Source: Inquilinus limosus DSM 16000 (GTDB taxonomy: Bacteria; Pseudomonadota; Alphaproteobacteria; DSM-16000; Inquilinaceae). Taken from it: 64,000 nucleotides of DNA. Made by a program: the position numbers and the translations under genes. The notes below the pieces were generated by a model, which saw nothing but the letters and a program-made list of their open reading frames with translations, was not told the origin of the DNA and made no database searches. Location of the stretch: the NCBI RefSeq assembly GCF_000423185.1, contig NZ_AUHM01000001.1, positions 372,001 through 436,000 of the forward strand, read 5' to 3'. This document shows positions 35,889 through 46,755 of the stretch, one piece after another. How positions within the stretch are numbered: the stretch's first letter is position 1; each line of letters begins with the position of its first letter.

Positions 35889-35903
35889 GTCACAAAATGT
35901 GAC
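35889..35903. promoter_or_regulatory. Candidate HxlR operator
   Basis: GTCACA-AAA-TGTGAC is a perfect palindrome in the 141-bp gap between the divergent HxlR and azoR genes, 48 bp upstream of HxlR. Such short dyads over the shared promoter are typical of autoregulated HxlR/azoR pairs. Binding is inference. Confidence 0.65.
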
Positions 35904-35981
35904 CACCCCCTGGTCTGATCAACCCGGGATCGCTTCGGCCGGCCCTTCTCTTCGAGCCCCGACCATGAGGACCCGTTCCCG

Positions 35982-36602
35982 ATGAGCCGAATCCTGTTCG
36001 TCACCTCGAGCCCGCGCGGCGCCGCCTCGCTGTCGACCAAGGTCGCCACCGCGCTGGTCGACCGGCTGCAGGCGCAGTCCCCGGACGCCGTGGTTGTCCG
36101 CCGCGACCTGGCCGCGCAGCCGCTGCCGCATATCGGCGAGGATTTCCTGGCCGCCCAGGCGCTGCCCGCCGAAGCCCGAAGCCCGGCGCAGCAGGCGGCG
36201 CTGGCCCTGTCCGACACGCTGGTGCAGGAGCTGTTCGCTGCCGACATCATCGTCATCGCCTCGGCGATGATCAATTTCGGCCTCGCCTCGACGCTGAAGA
36301 GCTGGTTCGACTACCTGCTGCGCGCCGGCGTCACCTTCCGCTACGGCGAGACGGGCGCCGAAGGCCTGGTCACCGGCAAGAAGGTGTACCTGGTCCAGGC
36401 TCGCGGCGGCGTCTATTCCGAGGGCCCCTACAAGCCTTTCGACTTCCAGGAGCCCTTTCTGCGGCACCTGCTCGGCTTCATCGGCCTGACCGATGTCAAG
36501 GCGATCGCCGTCGAAGGCGTCGCCTTCGGCCCGGAGGCCGCGGAGAAGGCCGTCGCCGGCGCGCTCGACCGGGTCTCGACGATCACGGCCCGGGCGGCGT
36601 GA
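35982..36602 (+). CDS. azoR: FMN-dependent NADH-azoreductase
   Basis: 206 aa flavodoxin-like quinone reductase. FVTSSPRGAASLSTKVATAL binds FMN phosphate, ASAMINFGLASTLKSWFDYL and ARGGVYSEGPYKPFDFQEPF line the flavin, and LGFIGLTDVKAIAVEGV closes the fold. It reduces azo and quinone substrates with NAD(P)H. Divergent from its likely HxlR regulator. It overlaps the 3' end of the disrupted methyltransferase by 20 bp. Confidence 0.94.
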   Translation: MSRILFVTSSPRGAASLSTKVATALVDRLQAQSPDAVVVRRDLAAQPLPHIGEDFLAAQALPAEARSPAQQAALALSDTLVQELFAADIIVIASAMINFGLASTLKSWFDYLLRAGVTFRYGETGAEGLVTGKKVYLVQARGGVYSEGPYKPFDFQEPFLRHLLGFIGLTDVKAIAVEGVAFGPEAAEKAVAGALDRVSTITARAA

Positions 36603-37885
36603 TCCCGGCCCCGGGACCGGCCGGGGACGGCCGGTCCCGGAGGGTCGGCGCCGGTTTTCGCCGCTTCGGCCGAGGCGGCGAGGCCACGCCGGGCAGCCGC
36701 CAGACCAGCGTGCTGGCGCCGCGCGTCTCGACCCAGAGCCCCGGCCCGGGCCGCGGCGCCTCCGCGGCCCGCACCACCTCCAGCTCGAAGTCGGCTGGGC
36801 CGAGCATGCCGAGTTCGGTCCAGCAGCGATAAGCGGCATCGACCCGCCGCACAGCCGCGGCGGAGCCGTAGCCGAGCAGCATCCCGGGCCGGCAGATCGC
36901 GACCGACTTCGCCGCCGCATCGATCAGGCCGAAGGGCGAGACCGACAGCTCCTCGGTCTCCGCCGCCCCGTCGTCGAACACCGCGAAGCCGGGCTCGGTC
37001 TGGCCGAGGAACAGGCGGAAGGCATAGGCCGCGCCGCCGAAACGGGCCGGATCGCGGAGACCGAGCGAGAGCGGCCGGTGCAGCGCCGGCTTCGCGTTGA
37101 TCTCCGGCCAGAACGGCAATGCATCGAGCCGCCGGCGCTCCGATCCCCGCTCCTGCCGGTGAAGCGGACGAAGCGGCCGGGGACCGCCTCCAGCGCCCGG
37201 AACCGGTCGCCCTCCCGGCGCAGAACCGAGACATGGCAGTCGCGGCCAGCGCCGCCCGCCAGTGCGATCGGCAGCAGCAGACGGCCGCCCTCGGCGACCT
37301 GGTCGAACAAGGCCGCCGGCAGGTCCCAGACCGCGGCGGTGATCATGGCCCGGTCGTAAGGCGTCCCGGCGGCGTGGCCGGCGGCGCCGTCGCCTTCGAC
37401 GATGTCGACATTGCGGATCCCGAGCGCCGCCAGGTCGGCCCGGCTGCGCCGCGCGAGCTCGCCCAGGATCTCGACCCCGACCACACTCCCCTCCCCGACC
37501 AGCCGGCCCATCACCGCGGCCAGCCATCCAGAGCCGGAGCCGATCTCGAGCACCCGGTGACCGGGGTCCAGCCCCAGCCGGTGCAGCAGCCACAGCACGT
37601 AGCTGGGCTGGGAGTTGGTCGAGTCGAGCGCGGCGTCGTCGGGCCCGAGATGGGTCAGCACCCGGTCGCTGTAGACGACGGCGAGATGACGCTGCGGCTC
37701 GGCGTCGAAATCCTCGACCGGCCGGTCCCGGTCGGCGCGGAACCGATGCACGAAGCGATGGCGCGGCGCCTCCTGCACAGCCCGGCGAACCGCTCCGGCA
37801 GCCCCTCGGCCTCGCCGCGGCGGCGGAAGGCCGTATCGAGCATGCCGAGGAAGCGGGTGATGTGCTCTTCGATATCCGGTTCCAT
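36583..37885 (-). pseudogene. PIMT-like SAM methyltransferase with two frame breaks
   Basis: A protein-L-isoaspartate O-methyltransferase-like protein is split over three frames. Segment 1 (MEPDIEEHITRFLGMLDTAF) runs to about 37780, segment 2 carries the SAM motif VLEIGSGSGWLAAVMGRL and VEGDGAAG to about 37155, and segment 3 (LDALPFWPEINAKPALHRPL) continues to 36583 as an extra domain of about 190 residues. Each junction looks like one missing base. ATG at 37885 has GGAGGG three bases upstream. Decayed gene or sequence errors. Confidence 0.75.
36611..36640. terminator. Stem-loop 3' of azoR
   Basis: CCGGGACCGGCC and GGCCGGTCCCGG form a perfect 12-bp stem with a GGGGAC loop, 8 bp after the azoR stop and inside the tail of the convergent methyltransferase remnant. 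No T-run, so probably a Rho-independent-like brake or 3' stabiliser. Confidence 0.55.
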
Positions 37886-38002
37886 GATCCCTCCGGCTGG
37901 AGTGTCTGCCGGGAAATGCGCAGGACCCGCCCGGTCGCGGACCGGGAATATTTTTCGCGATGCCTGTCCGCACCCGGCCGCGGCATGCGCATAGTGCTGC
38001 GG

Positions 38003-38566
38003 ATGCAGGACACCTCTCCCCTCAAGCCGCGGATCGCGATTCAGGTGGGCCGGACCGAGAAGGACGTCCGGCGCGCGCTCGCGGCGTTGTCCGAGCCGGA
38101 CCTGCTGCGGCTGCAGGCGATCGCGCGGCTGCGCTGCCGCGGCCTGCCGGGACTGGACTGGCAGGAGCTGCTGCACGAAGCCGTCCTGCGCGCTCTCGAC
38201 GGCTCCCGCCCCTGGCCGCGCGACGTGCCGCTGATCGCCTTCCTGGCCGGCATCATGCGCAGCCTGCGCAGCGACCATTGGCGCCGCCAACGAGGCGCGA
38301 CGATGACCCTGTCGGCGCAGGCGGCGGAGGTCGCCGACCAGGCGCCCGACCCGGAACGCATCGCCGCCGCCAGCCAAGCCCTGGCGGCGATCGACCGGCT
38401 GTTCGCCGACGATCCGGCGGCGCTGGCCGTGATCCTGGGCCTGAGCCAGGGCCTGTCGGCCGAGGAGATCCGGCGGCGCACGGGCCTGTCCGAGACCGAA
38501 TACGAGTCCACGCGCAAGAGGATGAGGCGGGCGCTGCTGCGCCACGGCCTCATAGGGTCGCCATGA
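38003..38566 (+). CDS. Sigma-70-like (ECF-type) regulatory protein
   Basis: 187 aa. The region LDWQELLHEAVLRALDGSR with PWPRDVPLIAFLAGIMRS and DHWRRQR resembles sigma region 2, and GLSQGLSAEEIRRRTGLSETEYESTRKRMRRAL resembles region 4. No strong Shine-Dalgarno; ATG 37985 is an alternative start. A coupled 77-aa partner follows, which might be a regulator. Whether it is a true sigma factor is not proven. (Motifs given in pieces.). Confidence 0.75.
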   Translation: MQDTSPLKPRIAIQVGRTEKDVRRALAALSEPDLLRLQAIARLRCRGLPGLDWQELLHEAVLRALDGSRPWPRDVPLIAFLAGIMRSLRSDHWRRQRGATMTLSAQAAEVADQAPDPERIAAASQALAAIDRLFADDPAALAVILGLSQGLSAEEIRRRTGLSETEYESTRKRMRRALLRHGLIGSP

Positions 38567-38796
38567 CGCACCGCCCCGACCGGGCGCTGGAACGCCTGCT
38601 GGACGCGCTGGAGGCCGAGCTCACCGCCGCCCCGGACGACGAGATCCGGCAGGCCGCCGCCGAGGCCCGACACAAGGTCTCCTACGCCGCCTGGGATGTC
38701 CGCGGCGTGATCCGGCGCGCCGAAGCGGCCGCGTCCCCAGCCGCTCCCGCCGCCCCCGTTCCACGGCCCTGGCTGCCGCCGCCGCGCTGGCATTGA
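38563..38796 (+). CDS. Small partner of the sigma-like protein, unknown
   Basis: 77 aa. Helical N-terminus (DRALERLLDALEAELTAAPD ... DEIRQAAAEARHKVSYAAWD) and a Pro/Ala-rich tail (PAAPAAPVPRPWLPPPRW). The ATG overlaps the stop of the upstream gene (ATGA), so they are co-translated. No anti-sigma domain is recognisable and there is no membrane segment. Confidence 0.7.
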   Translation: MTHRPDRALERLLDALEAELTAAPDDEIRQAAAEARHKVSYAAWDVRGVIRRAEAAASPAAPAAPVPRPWLPPPRWH

Positions 38797-38892
38797 CAGC
38801 CGGTTCAAGGCAAAACTTCGCAGGCCTGCCCCGCGGCGACAGGCCGCCCGGCAGAGCCGGCGCAACCTGCTAGCCTGTCGCGGCACGTTACA

Positions 38893-38920
38893 ACCGTCAC
38901 CAATCCATGACCGTCACCAA
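38893..38920. repeat. Tandem ACCGTCACCAA direct repeat in the AKR leader
   Basis: ACCGTCACCAA occurs at 38893-38903 and 38910-38920, 17 bp apart, 12 bp before the aldo/keto reductase ATG. It could be a regulator half-site pair or chance; nothing else is seen in the 135-bp gap. Confidence 0.4.
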
Positions 38921-38931
38921 CGGAGAGATGC

Positions 38932-39978
38932 ATGGAACACCGTCTGCTCGGCGGGTCCGGCCTCAAGGTCCCCGTGCTCAGCTTCGGCACCGCCACCTTC
39001 GGCGGCACCAACGAGTTCTTCCAGCGCTGGGGCAGCACCGACGTCGCCCAGGCCAGCCGCATGGTCGATCTGTGCCTGGAGGCCGGCGTCAACTTCTTCG
39101 ACACCGCCGACGTCTACAGCCAGGGCGCGTCGGAGGAGATCCTGGGCCAGGCGCTGAAGGGCCGGCGCGATCGGGTGCTGATCTCGACCAAGGCCACCTT
39201 CGGGATGGGCGACGGCCCGAACGACAAGGGGTCGTCGCGCTACCACCTGATCCGGGCCTGCGAGGCCAGCCTGAAGCGGCTCGGCACCGACCATATCGAC
39301 CTCTACTTCATGCACGGCTTCGACGCGCTGACGCCGGTCGAGGAGACGCTGCGCGCGCTCGACGACCTGACCCGCAGCGGCAAGATCGGCTATATCGGCG
39401 CCTCCAACTTCTCCGGCTGGCAGCTGATGAAGGCGCTGGCGACCTCGGAGAAATACGGCCTCGCCCGCTATGTCGCCTATCAGGGCTACTATTCGCTGGT
39501 CGGCCGCGACTACGAGTGGGAGTTGATGCCGCTCGGCCTCGACCAGAAGGTCGGGCTGATGGTGTGGAGCCCGCTCGGCTGGGGCCGACTGACCGGCAAG
39601 ATCCGGCGCGGCCAGCCGGCCGGCCAGGGCCGCATCGCCGCCGGCGGCGCCGAAGGCGGGCCGGTGGTCGACGACGAGTATCTCTACGATGTCGTCGACG
39701 CGCTCGACCGGGTGGCGCAGGAGACCGGCAAGACCGTCCCGCAGGTGGCGCTGAACTGGCTGCTGCAGCGGCCGACCGTCGCCAACATCGTGATCGGCGC
39801 CCGCAACGAGGAGCAGCTGAGACAAAATCTCGGGGCCGTCGGCTGGAACCTGACGCCGGAGCAGGTGGCGCTGCTGGACGACGCCAGCCACCGCACGCCG
39901 GCCTATCCCTACTGGCATCAGACCGGCTTCGACGAGCGCAATCCGAAGCCGACCCGCTGGGTGAAGCGGGGGGCGTAG
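38932..39978 (+). CDS. Aldo/keto reductase
   Basis: 348 aa TIM barrel, cytosolic, NADPH-dependent. Catalytic residues are in place: Asp/Tyr in NFFDTADVYSQGASEE, Lys in VLISTKATFG and His in YFMHGFDAL. The cofactor loop is QVALNWLLQRPTVANIVIGARN. It resembles the YhdN/YajO-type AKRs that reduce aldehydes of uncertain identity. GGAGAGATGC precedes the ATG. Confidence 0.93.
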   Translation: MEHRLLGGSGLKVPVLSFGTATFGGTNEFFQRWGSTDVAQASRMVDLCLEAGVNFFDTADVYSQGASEEILGQALKGRRDRVLISTKATFGMGDGPNDKGSSRYHLIRACEASLKRLGTDHIDLYFMHGFDALTPVEETLRALDDLTRSGKIGYIGASNFSGWQLMKALATSEKYGLARYVAYQGYYSLVGRDYEWELMPLGLDQKVGLMVWSPLGWGRLTGKIRRGQPAGQGRIAAGGAEGGPVVDDEYLYDVVDALDRVAQETGKTVPQVALNWLLQRPTVANIVIGARNEEQLRQNLGAVGWNLTPEQVALLDDASHRTPAYPYWHQTGFDERNPKPTRWVKRGA

Positions 39979-39990
39979 GCCACTCCCCTC

Positions 39991-40080
39991 ATCGTCATTG
40001 CGAGGAGGCGAAGCCGACGAAGCAATCCAGGGGCCGGTGCGAGCCGCTCTGGATTGCTTCGCTACGCTCGCAATGACGAT
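39991..40080. repeat. Palindromic intergenic repeat (type 3)
   Basis: 90 bp, with perfect 14-bp ends ATCGTCATTGCGAG and CTCGCAATGACGAT. Internal gaagcaatccag and ctggattgcttc arms surround a short GC core. The copy at 60951-61040 has the same length and arms but in the opposite orientation. Located between convergent genes. Typical of REP/MITE elements. Confidence 0.85.
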
Positions 40081-40122
40081 TTGGGGAAAGGCGAACGGCC
40101 TCCGCCTACGGCCCGTCGCCCC

Positions 40123-41286
40123 TCATGACACCGCGGTCAGCTTCGGCCTCCCCGCGGCGGTGCCGAACTCGCCGGGATGGGTCTCGTGCGCCCCGGCACT
40201 CTGGCCGTCGGCATCGATGCCGAGCGCCGGGAACAGCAGCTCGGCGACGTTGTAGGCCTCCTCCAGATGCGGGTAGCCGGAGGCGATGACCGTCTCGACG
40301 CCCAGCGCCTGGTATTCGCGCAGCCGCGCCGCCACGGTCTGCGGGTCGCCGACCAGAGCGGTGCCGGCGCCGCGGCGGACCAGGCCGATGCCGGCCCAGA
40401 GATTGGGGCCGACCAGCAGCCTGTCGCGCTTGCCGCCGTGCAGCGCCGTCATCCGCTGCTGGCCGACCGAATCCGAGCCCTCGGCCAGCTTCTTCTGGGC
40501 CTCGGCGATGGCCTCGTCGGAGACGTCGCGGATCAGCCGCTCGGCCACCCGCCAGGCCTCCTCCTCGGTCTCGCGGACGATCAGGTGGATGCGCAGGCCG
40601 AAGCGCAGAGTGCGGCCGCGCGCCGCCGCCCGGGCCCGCGCCGCCTCGATCTTCTCCGCCACCTGCTCCAGCGGCTCGCCCCAGGTCAGGTAGGTCTCGA
40701 CCTGGTCGGCGGCGAGGTCGAGCGCCGCGTCGGAGGAGCCGCCGAACCACAGCGGCGGATGCGGCCGCTGCACCGGCGGGAAGGACAGCCTGCCGCCCTT
40801 CACCTCGAGGAAGTCGCCGTCGAAATCCACCGTCTCGCCGGCCAGAAGGCGGCGCCAGATGGTCAGGAACTCCGCCGCCTGGGCATAGCGGGCGTCGTGG
40901 TCGAGGAAGACGCCGTCTCCGGCCAGCTCCGCCGGGTCGCCGCCGACCACGACGTTGAGCAGCAGCCGGCCCTGGCTGATCCGGTCCAGCGCCGCCGCCT
41001 GGCGGGCAAAGAAGGCGGGGGTCGCCACGCCGGGGCGCAGCGCCACCAGGAAGCGCAGCCGCTCGGTCGCCGTCGCCAGCGCCGTGGCGGTGATCCAGGC
41101 ATCCTCGCAGCCGCGGCCAGTGGGCAGCAGAACGCCCTTGAAGCCGAGCCGGTCGACCGCGGTCGCGATCTCGCGCAGATAGCGGAACTCCGCCGGGCGG
41201 TGCCGGTCCTGGGTGCCGAGATAGGGGCCGTCGCCGCTGGTCGGGATGAACCAGAACAGGTCGAGGGGCTTCTGCGAAGCGGACAT
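40123..41286 (-). CDS. ssuD: FMNH2-dependent alkanesulfonate monooxygenase
   Basis: 387 aa bacterial-luciferase-like barrel. [51 protein letters not shown] and [16 protein letters not shown] are SsuD motifs. It oxidises alkanesulfonates to aldehyde and sulfite using reduced flavin (from SsuE, not nearby). It follows ssuA in the same direction with a 28-bp gap. Confidence 0.93.
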   Translation of the reverse strand: MSASQKPLDLFWFIPTSGDGPYLGTQDRHRPAEFRYLREIATAVDRLGFKGVLLPTGRGCEDAWITATALATATERLRFLVALRPGVATPAFFARQAAALDRISQGRLLLNVVVGGDPAELAGDGVFLDHDARYAQAAEFLTIWRRLLAGETVDFDGDFLEVKGGRLSFPPVQRPHPPLWFGGSSDAALDLAADQVETYLTWGEPLEQVAEKIEAARARAAARGRTLRFGLRIHLIVRETEEEAWRVAERLIRDVSDEAIAEAQKKLAEGSDSVGQQRMTALHGGKRDRLLVGPNLWAGIGLVRRGAGTALVGDPQTVAARLREYQALGVETVIASGYPHLEEAYNVAELLFPALGIDADGQSAGAHETHPGEFGTAAGRPKLTAVS

Positions 41287-41314
41287 GGGGCTGTTCCTGT
41301 CGGTTTCGGTGCGG

Positions 41315-42265
41315 TCAGGCGCCAGTCCAGACGATGTCGCGGATCGCGATCGGCGCCGGGATCAGGCCGAGCGCGGCGAAGCGGTCGGCGATCCGCTGCT
41401 GCTGCGCCACGATCTCTCCGGTCAGCGGACCGATCCGGAAGCCGGCGCGGTCGACCGCGCGCCGCTCCGCCGCCAGGCTGATGCCGGTATCGTCGGCGAA
41501 CAGCTTCGCCACCTCGGCGCGGTGCGCCTCGGCCCAGGCGCCGACCTGGCCCAGCGCCGCGACCAGGCTGCGCAGGGTGGCGGGATGCGCCGCGGCGAAG
41601 GCCCGGCCGGCCAGGAAGAAGGAGTTCTGCGGCTCGACCCGGGCCGAGGTCGTCAGCACCCGTGCCCCCTCCTCCAGCTCGGCGATGGCGAGATAGGGGT
41701 CCCAGATCGCCCAGGCGTCGATGCTGCCGCCGGCGAAGGCGGCGCGGGCGTCGGCCGGGGCGAGATAGACAGGGATGATGTCCTGCCAGCCGAGCCCCGC
41801 CTGCTGCAGCGCCGCGACCAGGAAGTTGTGGGCGCTGGAGCCCTTGGCCACGCCGACGCGCAGCCCCTTCACATCCGCCGGGCTCTGCGCCGGCGACGCC
41901 GTCGGCACCAGCAGAGCCTGCCCGTCCCCGGCGGCCGGCTGGGCCGCGGCATAGACCAGATCGGCCTGGGCCGCCTGGGCGAAGATGGGCGGCGTGTCGC
42001 CGGTGGCGCCGAAATCGACGCTGCCGGCATTCAGCGCCTCCAGCAGCGGCGGGCCGAAGGCGAACTCGACCCATTCGACCCCGACGCCCTGCGGGTCGAA
42101 GTGCTCCTCCAGCGACCGGCGGGTCTTGGCGACCAGCAGGATGCCGTTCCTCTGATAGCCGATGCGCAGGACCTTCGGCGCGTCCTCCGCCCAGGCCCGG
42201 CCGGCGAGCGGCGCGGCCGCCGCGAGGGCGAGGCTGGTCGACAGCAGGGTGCGGCGGGACAGCAT
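41315..42265 (-). CDS. ssuA: Sulfonate ABC transporter substrate-binding protein
   Basis: 316 aa. Tat-like leader ([20 protein letters not shown]) then the NitT/TauT fold: [40 protein letters not shown] and [17 protein letters not shown]. It delivers aliphatic sulfonates in sulfur limitation. No SsuB ATPase or SsuC permease is adjacent, so it depends on components elsewhere. Confidence 0.92.
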   Translation of the reverse strand: MLSRRTLLSTSLALAAAAPLAGRAWAEDAPKVLRIGYQRNGILLVAKTRRSLEEHFDPQGVGVEWVEFAFGPPLLEALNAGSVDFGATGDTPPIFAQAAQADLVYAAAQPAAGDGQALLVPTASPAQSPADVKGLRVGVAKGSSAHNFLVAALQQAGLGWQDIIPVYLAPADARAAFAGGSIDAWAIWDPYLAIAELEEGARVLTTSARVEPQNSFFLAGRAFAAAHPATLRSLVAALGQVGAWAEAHRAEVAKLFADDTGISLAAERRAVDRAGFRIGPLTGEIVAQQQRIADRFAALGLIPAPIAIRDIVWTGA

Positions 42266-42328
42266 GCTCCATTCTCCCGAGAGGTCGATCCGGCGCCCGC
42301 CAGAAATCTCTCAGTCCGAACTGGAGTA

Positions 42329-42344
42329 TGTCAACATCATTATA
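42329..42344 (-). promoter_or_regulatory. AT-rich promoter region of ssuA
   Basis: Within an unusually AT-rich block (about 42325-42395), the minus strand carries TATAAT (42339-42344) and TTGACA (42329-42334), usable as -10 or -35 boxes in two registers. An imperfect TGTTA...TAACA dyad lies just upstream. AT-rich sites of this kind suit CysB/Cbl-type LysR control of sulfonate genes. The promoter register is uncertain. Confidence 0.4.
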
Positions 42345-42389
42345 GTCTTGTTATGTTAATTTAGAATTAAATAACACACTTACTAAGTA

Positions 42390-43250
42390 CTACGCCGCCT
42401 CCGGCCGAGCCTCGGCGCAGCTCTCGGCCAGCTGTTCCGCCACCAGCCGGACCGCCGGGGCGGCGCCGGGCTGCAGCATGACGGCGAGCTCGCTGGGCGG
42501 CACCGGCGGAAAGCCCTCCTCCGGGCGCAGGATGCGCAGGTCGTCGCGCACCGAGCGCTCGACCAGGATGCCGATGCCGAAGCCGCAGGCGATCGCGGCC
42601 TGCACCGCCGAGAGGTTCGAGCCGGTGAAGGCGATGCGCCAGCGCCGCCCGGCGCTCTCCAGTGCATGGATCGCCCGGGCCCGGTAGATGCAGCCCTGGG
42701 CATAGGCCACCAGCGGCACGGGGTCGCCCTCCGGCACGCCGTGGCGGCGGCTGGCGACCCAGACCAGCCGCTCGGGCCAGGCGGCGAAGGCGAGGCCGAT
42801 GCCGGCGTCGCGCTTGATCACGGCGATGTCCAGCTCGCCCTGGGCGAAGGCGCGGCGCAGCTCCGGCCCCGCATCGCAGCGGACGTCGAGCCGCAGGGCC
42901 GGGCGCAGCCGGGCCAGGCCGGACAGCGCCTCCGTCAGCCGTTCGGCGGCGAAATCCTCGCCCAAGCCTACCCGCACCACGGTCATCCCGTCCGGCCGGC
43001 GCAGCGCGTCCTCGGCCTCCTCGCTCAGCGCCAGCAGGCGGCGGGCATAGCCGAGCAGCCGCTCGCCCTCCTCCGTCGGCGCCACGCCCCGCCCCTGCCG
43101 GTGCAGCAGCGGACAGCCGACCGCCTCCTTGAGCTTGCGGATCTGCTGGCTGACGGTGGACTGGGTGCGGTGCACCCGCTGGCCAGCGCGGGTAAAGCCG
43201 CCGGCATCGACCACGGAGACGAAGCTGCGCAGCAGGTCGAGGTCGAGCAT
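42390..43250 (-). CDS. LysR-family transcriptional regulator (module 3)
   Basis: 286 aa. MLDLDLLRSFVSVVDAGGFT and QRVHRTQSTVSQQIRKLKEA resemble modules 1 and 2. Effector domain with VVRVGLGEDFAAERLTEAL. It is divergent from an EamA gene and lies upstream of ssuA-ssuD, so it could control either. ATG 43250 follows AGGAGG. Tail ends at the AT-rich ssuA promoter. Confidence 0.92.
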   Translation of the reverse strand: MLDLDLLRSFVSVVDAGGFTRAGQRVHRTQSTVSQQIRKLKEAVGCPLLHRQGRGVAPTEEGERLLGYARRLLALSEEAEDALRRPDGMTVVRVGLGEDFAAERLTEALSGLARLRPALRLDVRCDAGPELRRAFAQGELDIAVIKRDAGIGLAFAAWPERLVWVASRRHGVPEGDPVPLVAYAQGCIYRARAIHALESAGRRWRIAFTGSNLSAVQAAIACGFGIGILVERSVRDDLRILRPEEGFPPVPPSELAVMLQPGAAPAVRLVAEQLAESCAEARPEAA

Positions 43251-43290
43251 GGGACCTCCTATCGGCTTTTCCACTGACCTGCATTTAACC

Positions 43291-43305
43291 ATTGAATTTC
43301 CCAAT
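43291..43305. promoter_or_regulatory. Candidate LysR T-N11-A operator
   Basis: ATTGAATTTCCCAAT has ATTG/CAAT arms and the LysR T-N11-A spacing. It lies in the 101-bp gap between the divergent LysR and EamA genes, in an AT-rich stretch. Inference from position. Confidence 0.5.
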
Positions 43306-43351
43306 AGTCACGCCGGCGTCTATGGTGCGGCCGATCCGAAGGAGATCCGCC

Positions 43352-45649
<2,298 letters not shown>

Positions 45650-45662
45650 CATTCATCGGGCG

Positions 45663-46583
45663 ATGAAGCGGTCCAACCTGCCGCTGCGCGCACTCGCGGC
45701 CTTCGAGGCCGCCGCCCGTCTGGAAAGCTTCCGGGCGGCGGCGGAGGAGCTGGCGCTGACCTCGTCGGCGGTGAGCCATCAGGTCCGGAGCCTGGAGGCG
45801 CGTCTCGGCGTGCGGCTGTTCGACCGGGTCGGCCGCGGCGTCGTGCTGTCGCCCGACGGGGCGGAACTGTTCGGCCGGATCCGCGACAGCTTCGACGCCC
45901 TGGCCGAGGCGGTCGAGACCGCCGCGCGGCGCGGCCGCCGCGCCCGCCGGGCGGAGGTGGTGCTGCTGCGCACCCCGCCGTCCCTGGCCGGATGCTGGCT
46001 TCTGCCCCGCCTGCCCGCCTTCCTGGCCGAACACCCGGAGATCGACATCCGCGTCCATGCCGACCTGCGGCTCGCGACCGAGAGCGGCAACCGGTCGGAA
46101 GCCGAGGGCGTGGATCTGGCGATCTGGTATAACGACCACGCGCCCGCGGCGGCCGTGCCGCTGCTGACGGAGACGGTCCAGCCGCTCTGCGCCCCGGCCC
46201 TGGCCGCCCGCGGCGATCTGCAGTCGCCGCGCGACCTGCCGGCGCTGCCGCTGATCGTCACCCGCGACAACCGCCTGTCCTGGGAGGGCTGGTTCCGGCG
46301 CCAGGGCGTCGAGCTGGACGACGGCTTCACCCGCACCGTCCAGCTCGACCCGTCGCATGTCGCGATCGAGGCGGCGGTGAAGGGCCTCGGCATGGTGCTG
46401 GAGAGCGACGTGCTGGCCGAGGACGCGCTGCGCAGCGGCCGGCTGGTCGCCCCGTTCCCCGGGCTGGGGGTGTCGTGGACCGCCTACTGGCTCGCCATCG
46501 CCCGCGGCTCGGCGGGGCGGGAGAGCGTTGAGACGGTGCGCGCCTGGCTGATGGAGAGCGCGGCGCGCACGGCCGGGGGTTAG
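45663..46583 (+). CDS. LysR-family regulator (DgdR-like context)
   Basis: 306 aa. MKRSNLPLRALAAFEAAARL and ELALTSSAVSHQVRSLEARL form the helix-turn-helix of the GcvA group; the effector domain has LRTPPSLAGCWLLPRLPAFL and DLAIWYNDHAP. Divergent from the dialkylglycine decarboxylase gene, as DgdR is from dgdA in Burkholderia. It probably senses the amino-acid substrate. Confidence 0.9.
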   Translation: MKRSNLPLRALAAFEAAARLESFRAAAEELALTSSAVSHQVRSLEARLGVRLFDRVGRGVVLSPDGAELFGRIRDSFDALAEAVETAARRGRRARRAEVVLLRTPPSLAGCWLLPRLPAFLAEHPEIDIRVHADLRLATESGNRSEAEGVDLAIWYNDHAPAAAVPLLTETVQPLCAPALAARGDLQSPRDLPALPLIVTRDNRLSWEGWFRRQGVELDDGFTRTVQLDPSHVAIEAAVKGLGMVLESDVLAEDALRSGRLVAPFPGLGVSWTAYWLAIARGSAGRESVETVRAWLMESAARTAGG

Positions 46584-46607
46584 AGGAGGCGTCAGCTATT
46601 TTCGTAA

Positions 46608-46735
46608 CCTCTCCCGCATGGCGGGAGAGGTCGGGCTCGCGCAGCGAGACCGGGTGAGGGCTGGCTCGGGCTTCGACGAACTCCCCTCACCCGGAGCCGC
46701 TTCGCGTCTCCGACCTCTCCCGCAAGCGGGAGAGG
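46608..46735. repeat. Compound palindromic repeat (type 4)
   Basis: Two perfect hairpins, cctctcccgcatggcgggagagg at 46608-46630 and cctctcccgcaagcgggagagg at 46714-46735, flank a GC-rich middle with ggtgaggg/ccctcacc arms, giving a nested palindrome of 128 bp. It occupies the gap between convergent LysR and GH4 genes. Dispersed elements of this kind are common in alphaproteobacteria. Confidence 0.8.
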
Positions 46736-46755
46736 CAATGCATTACGCTCTATGT

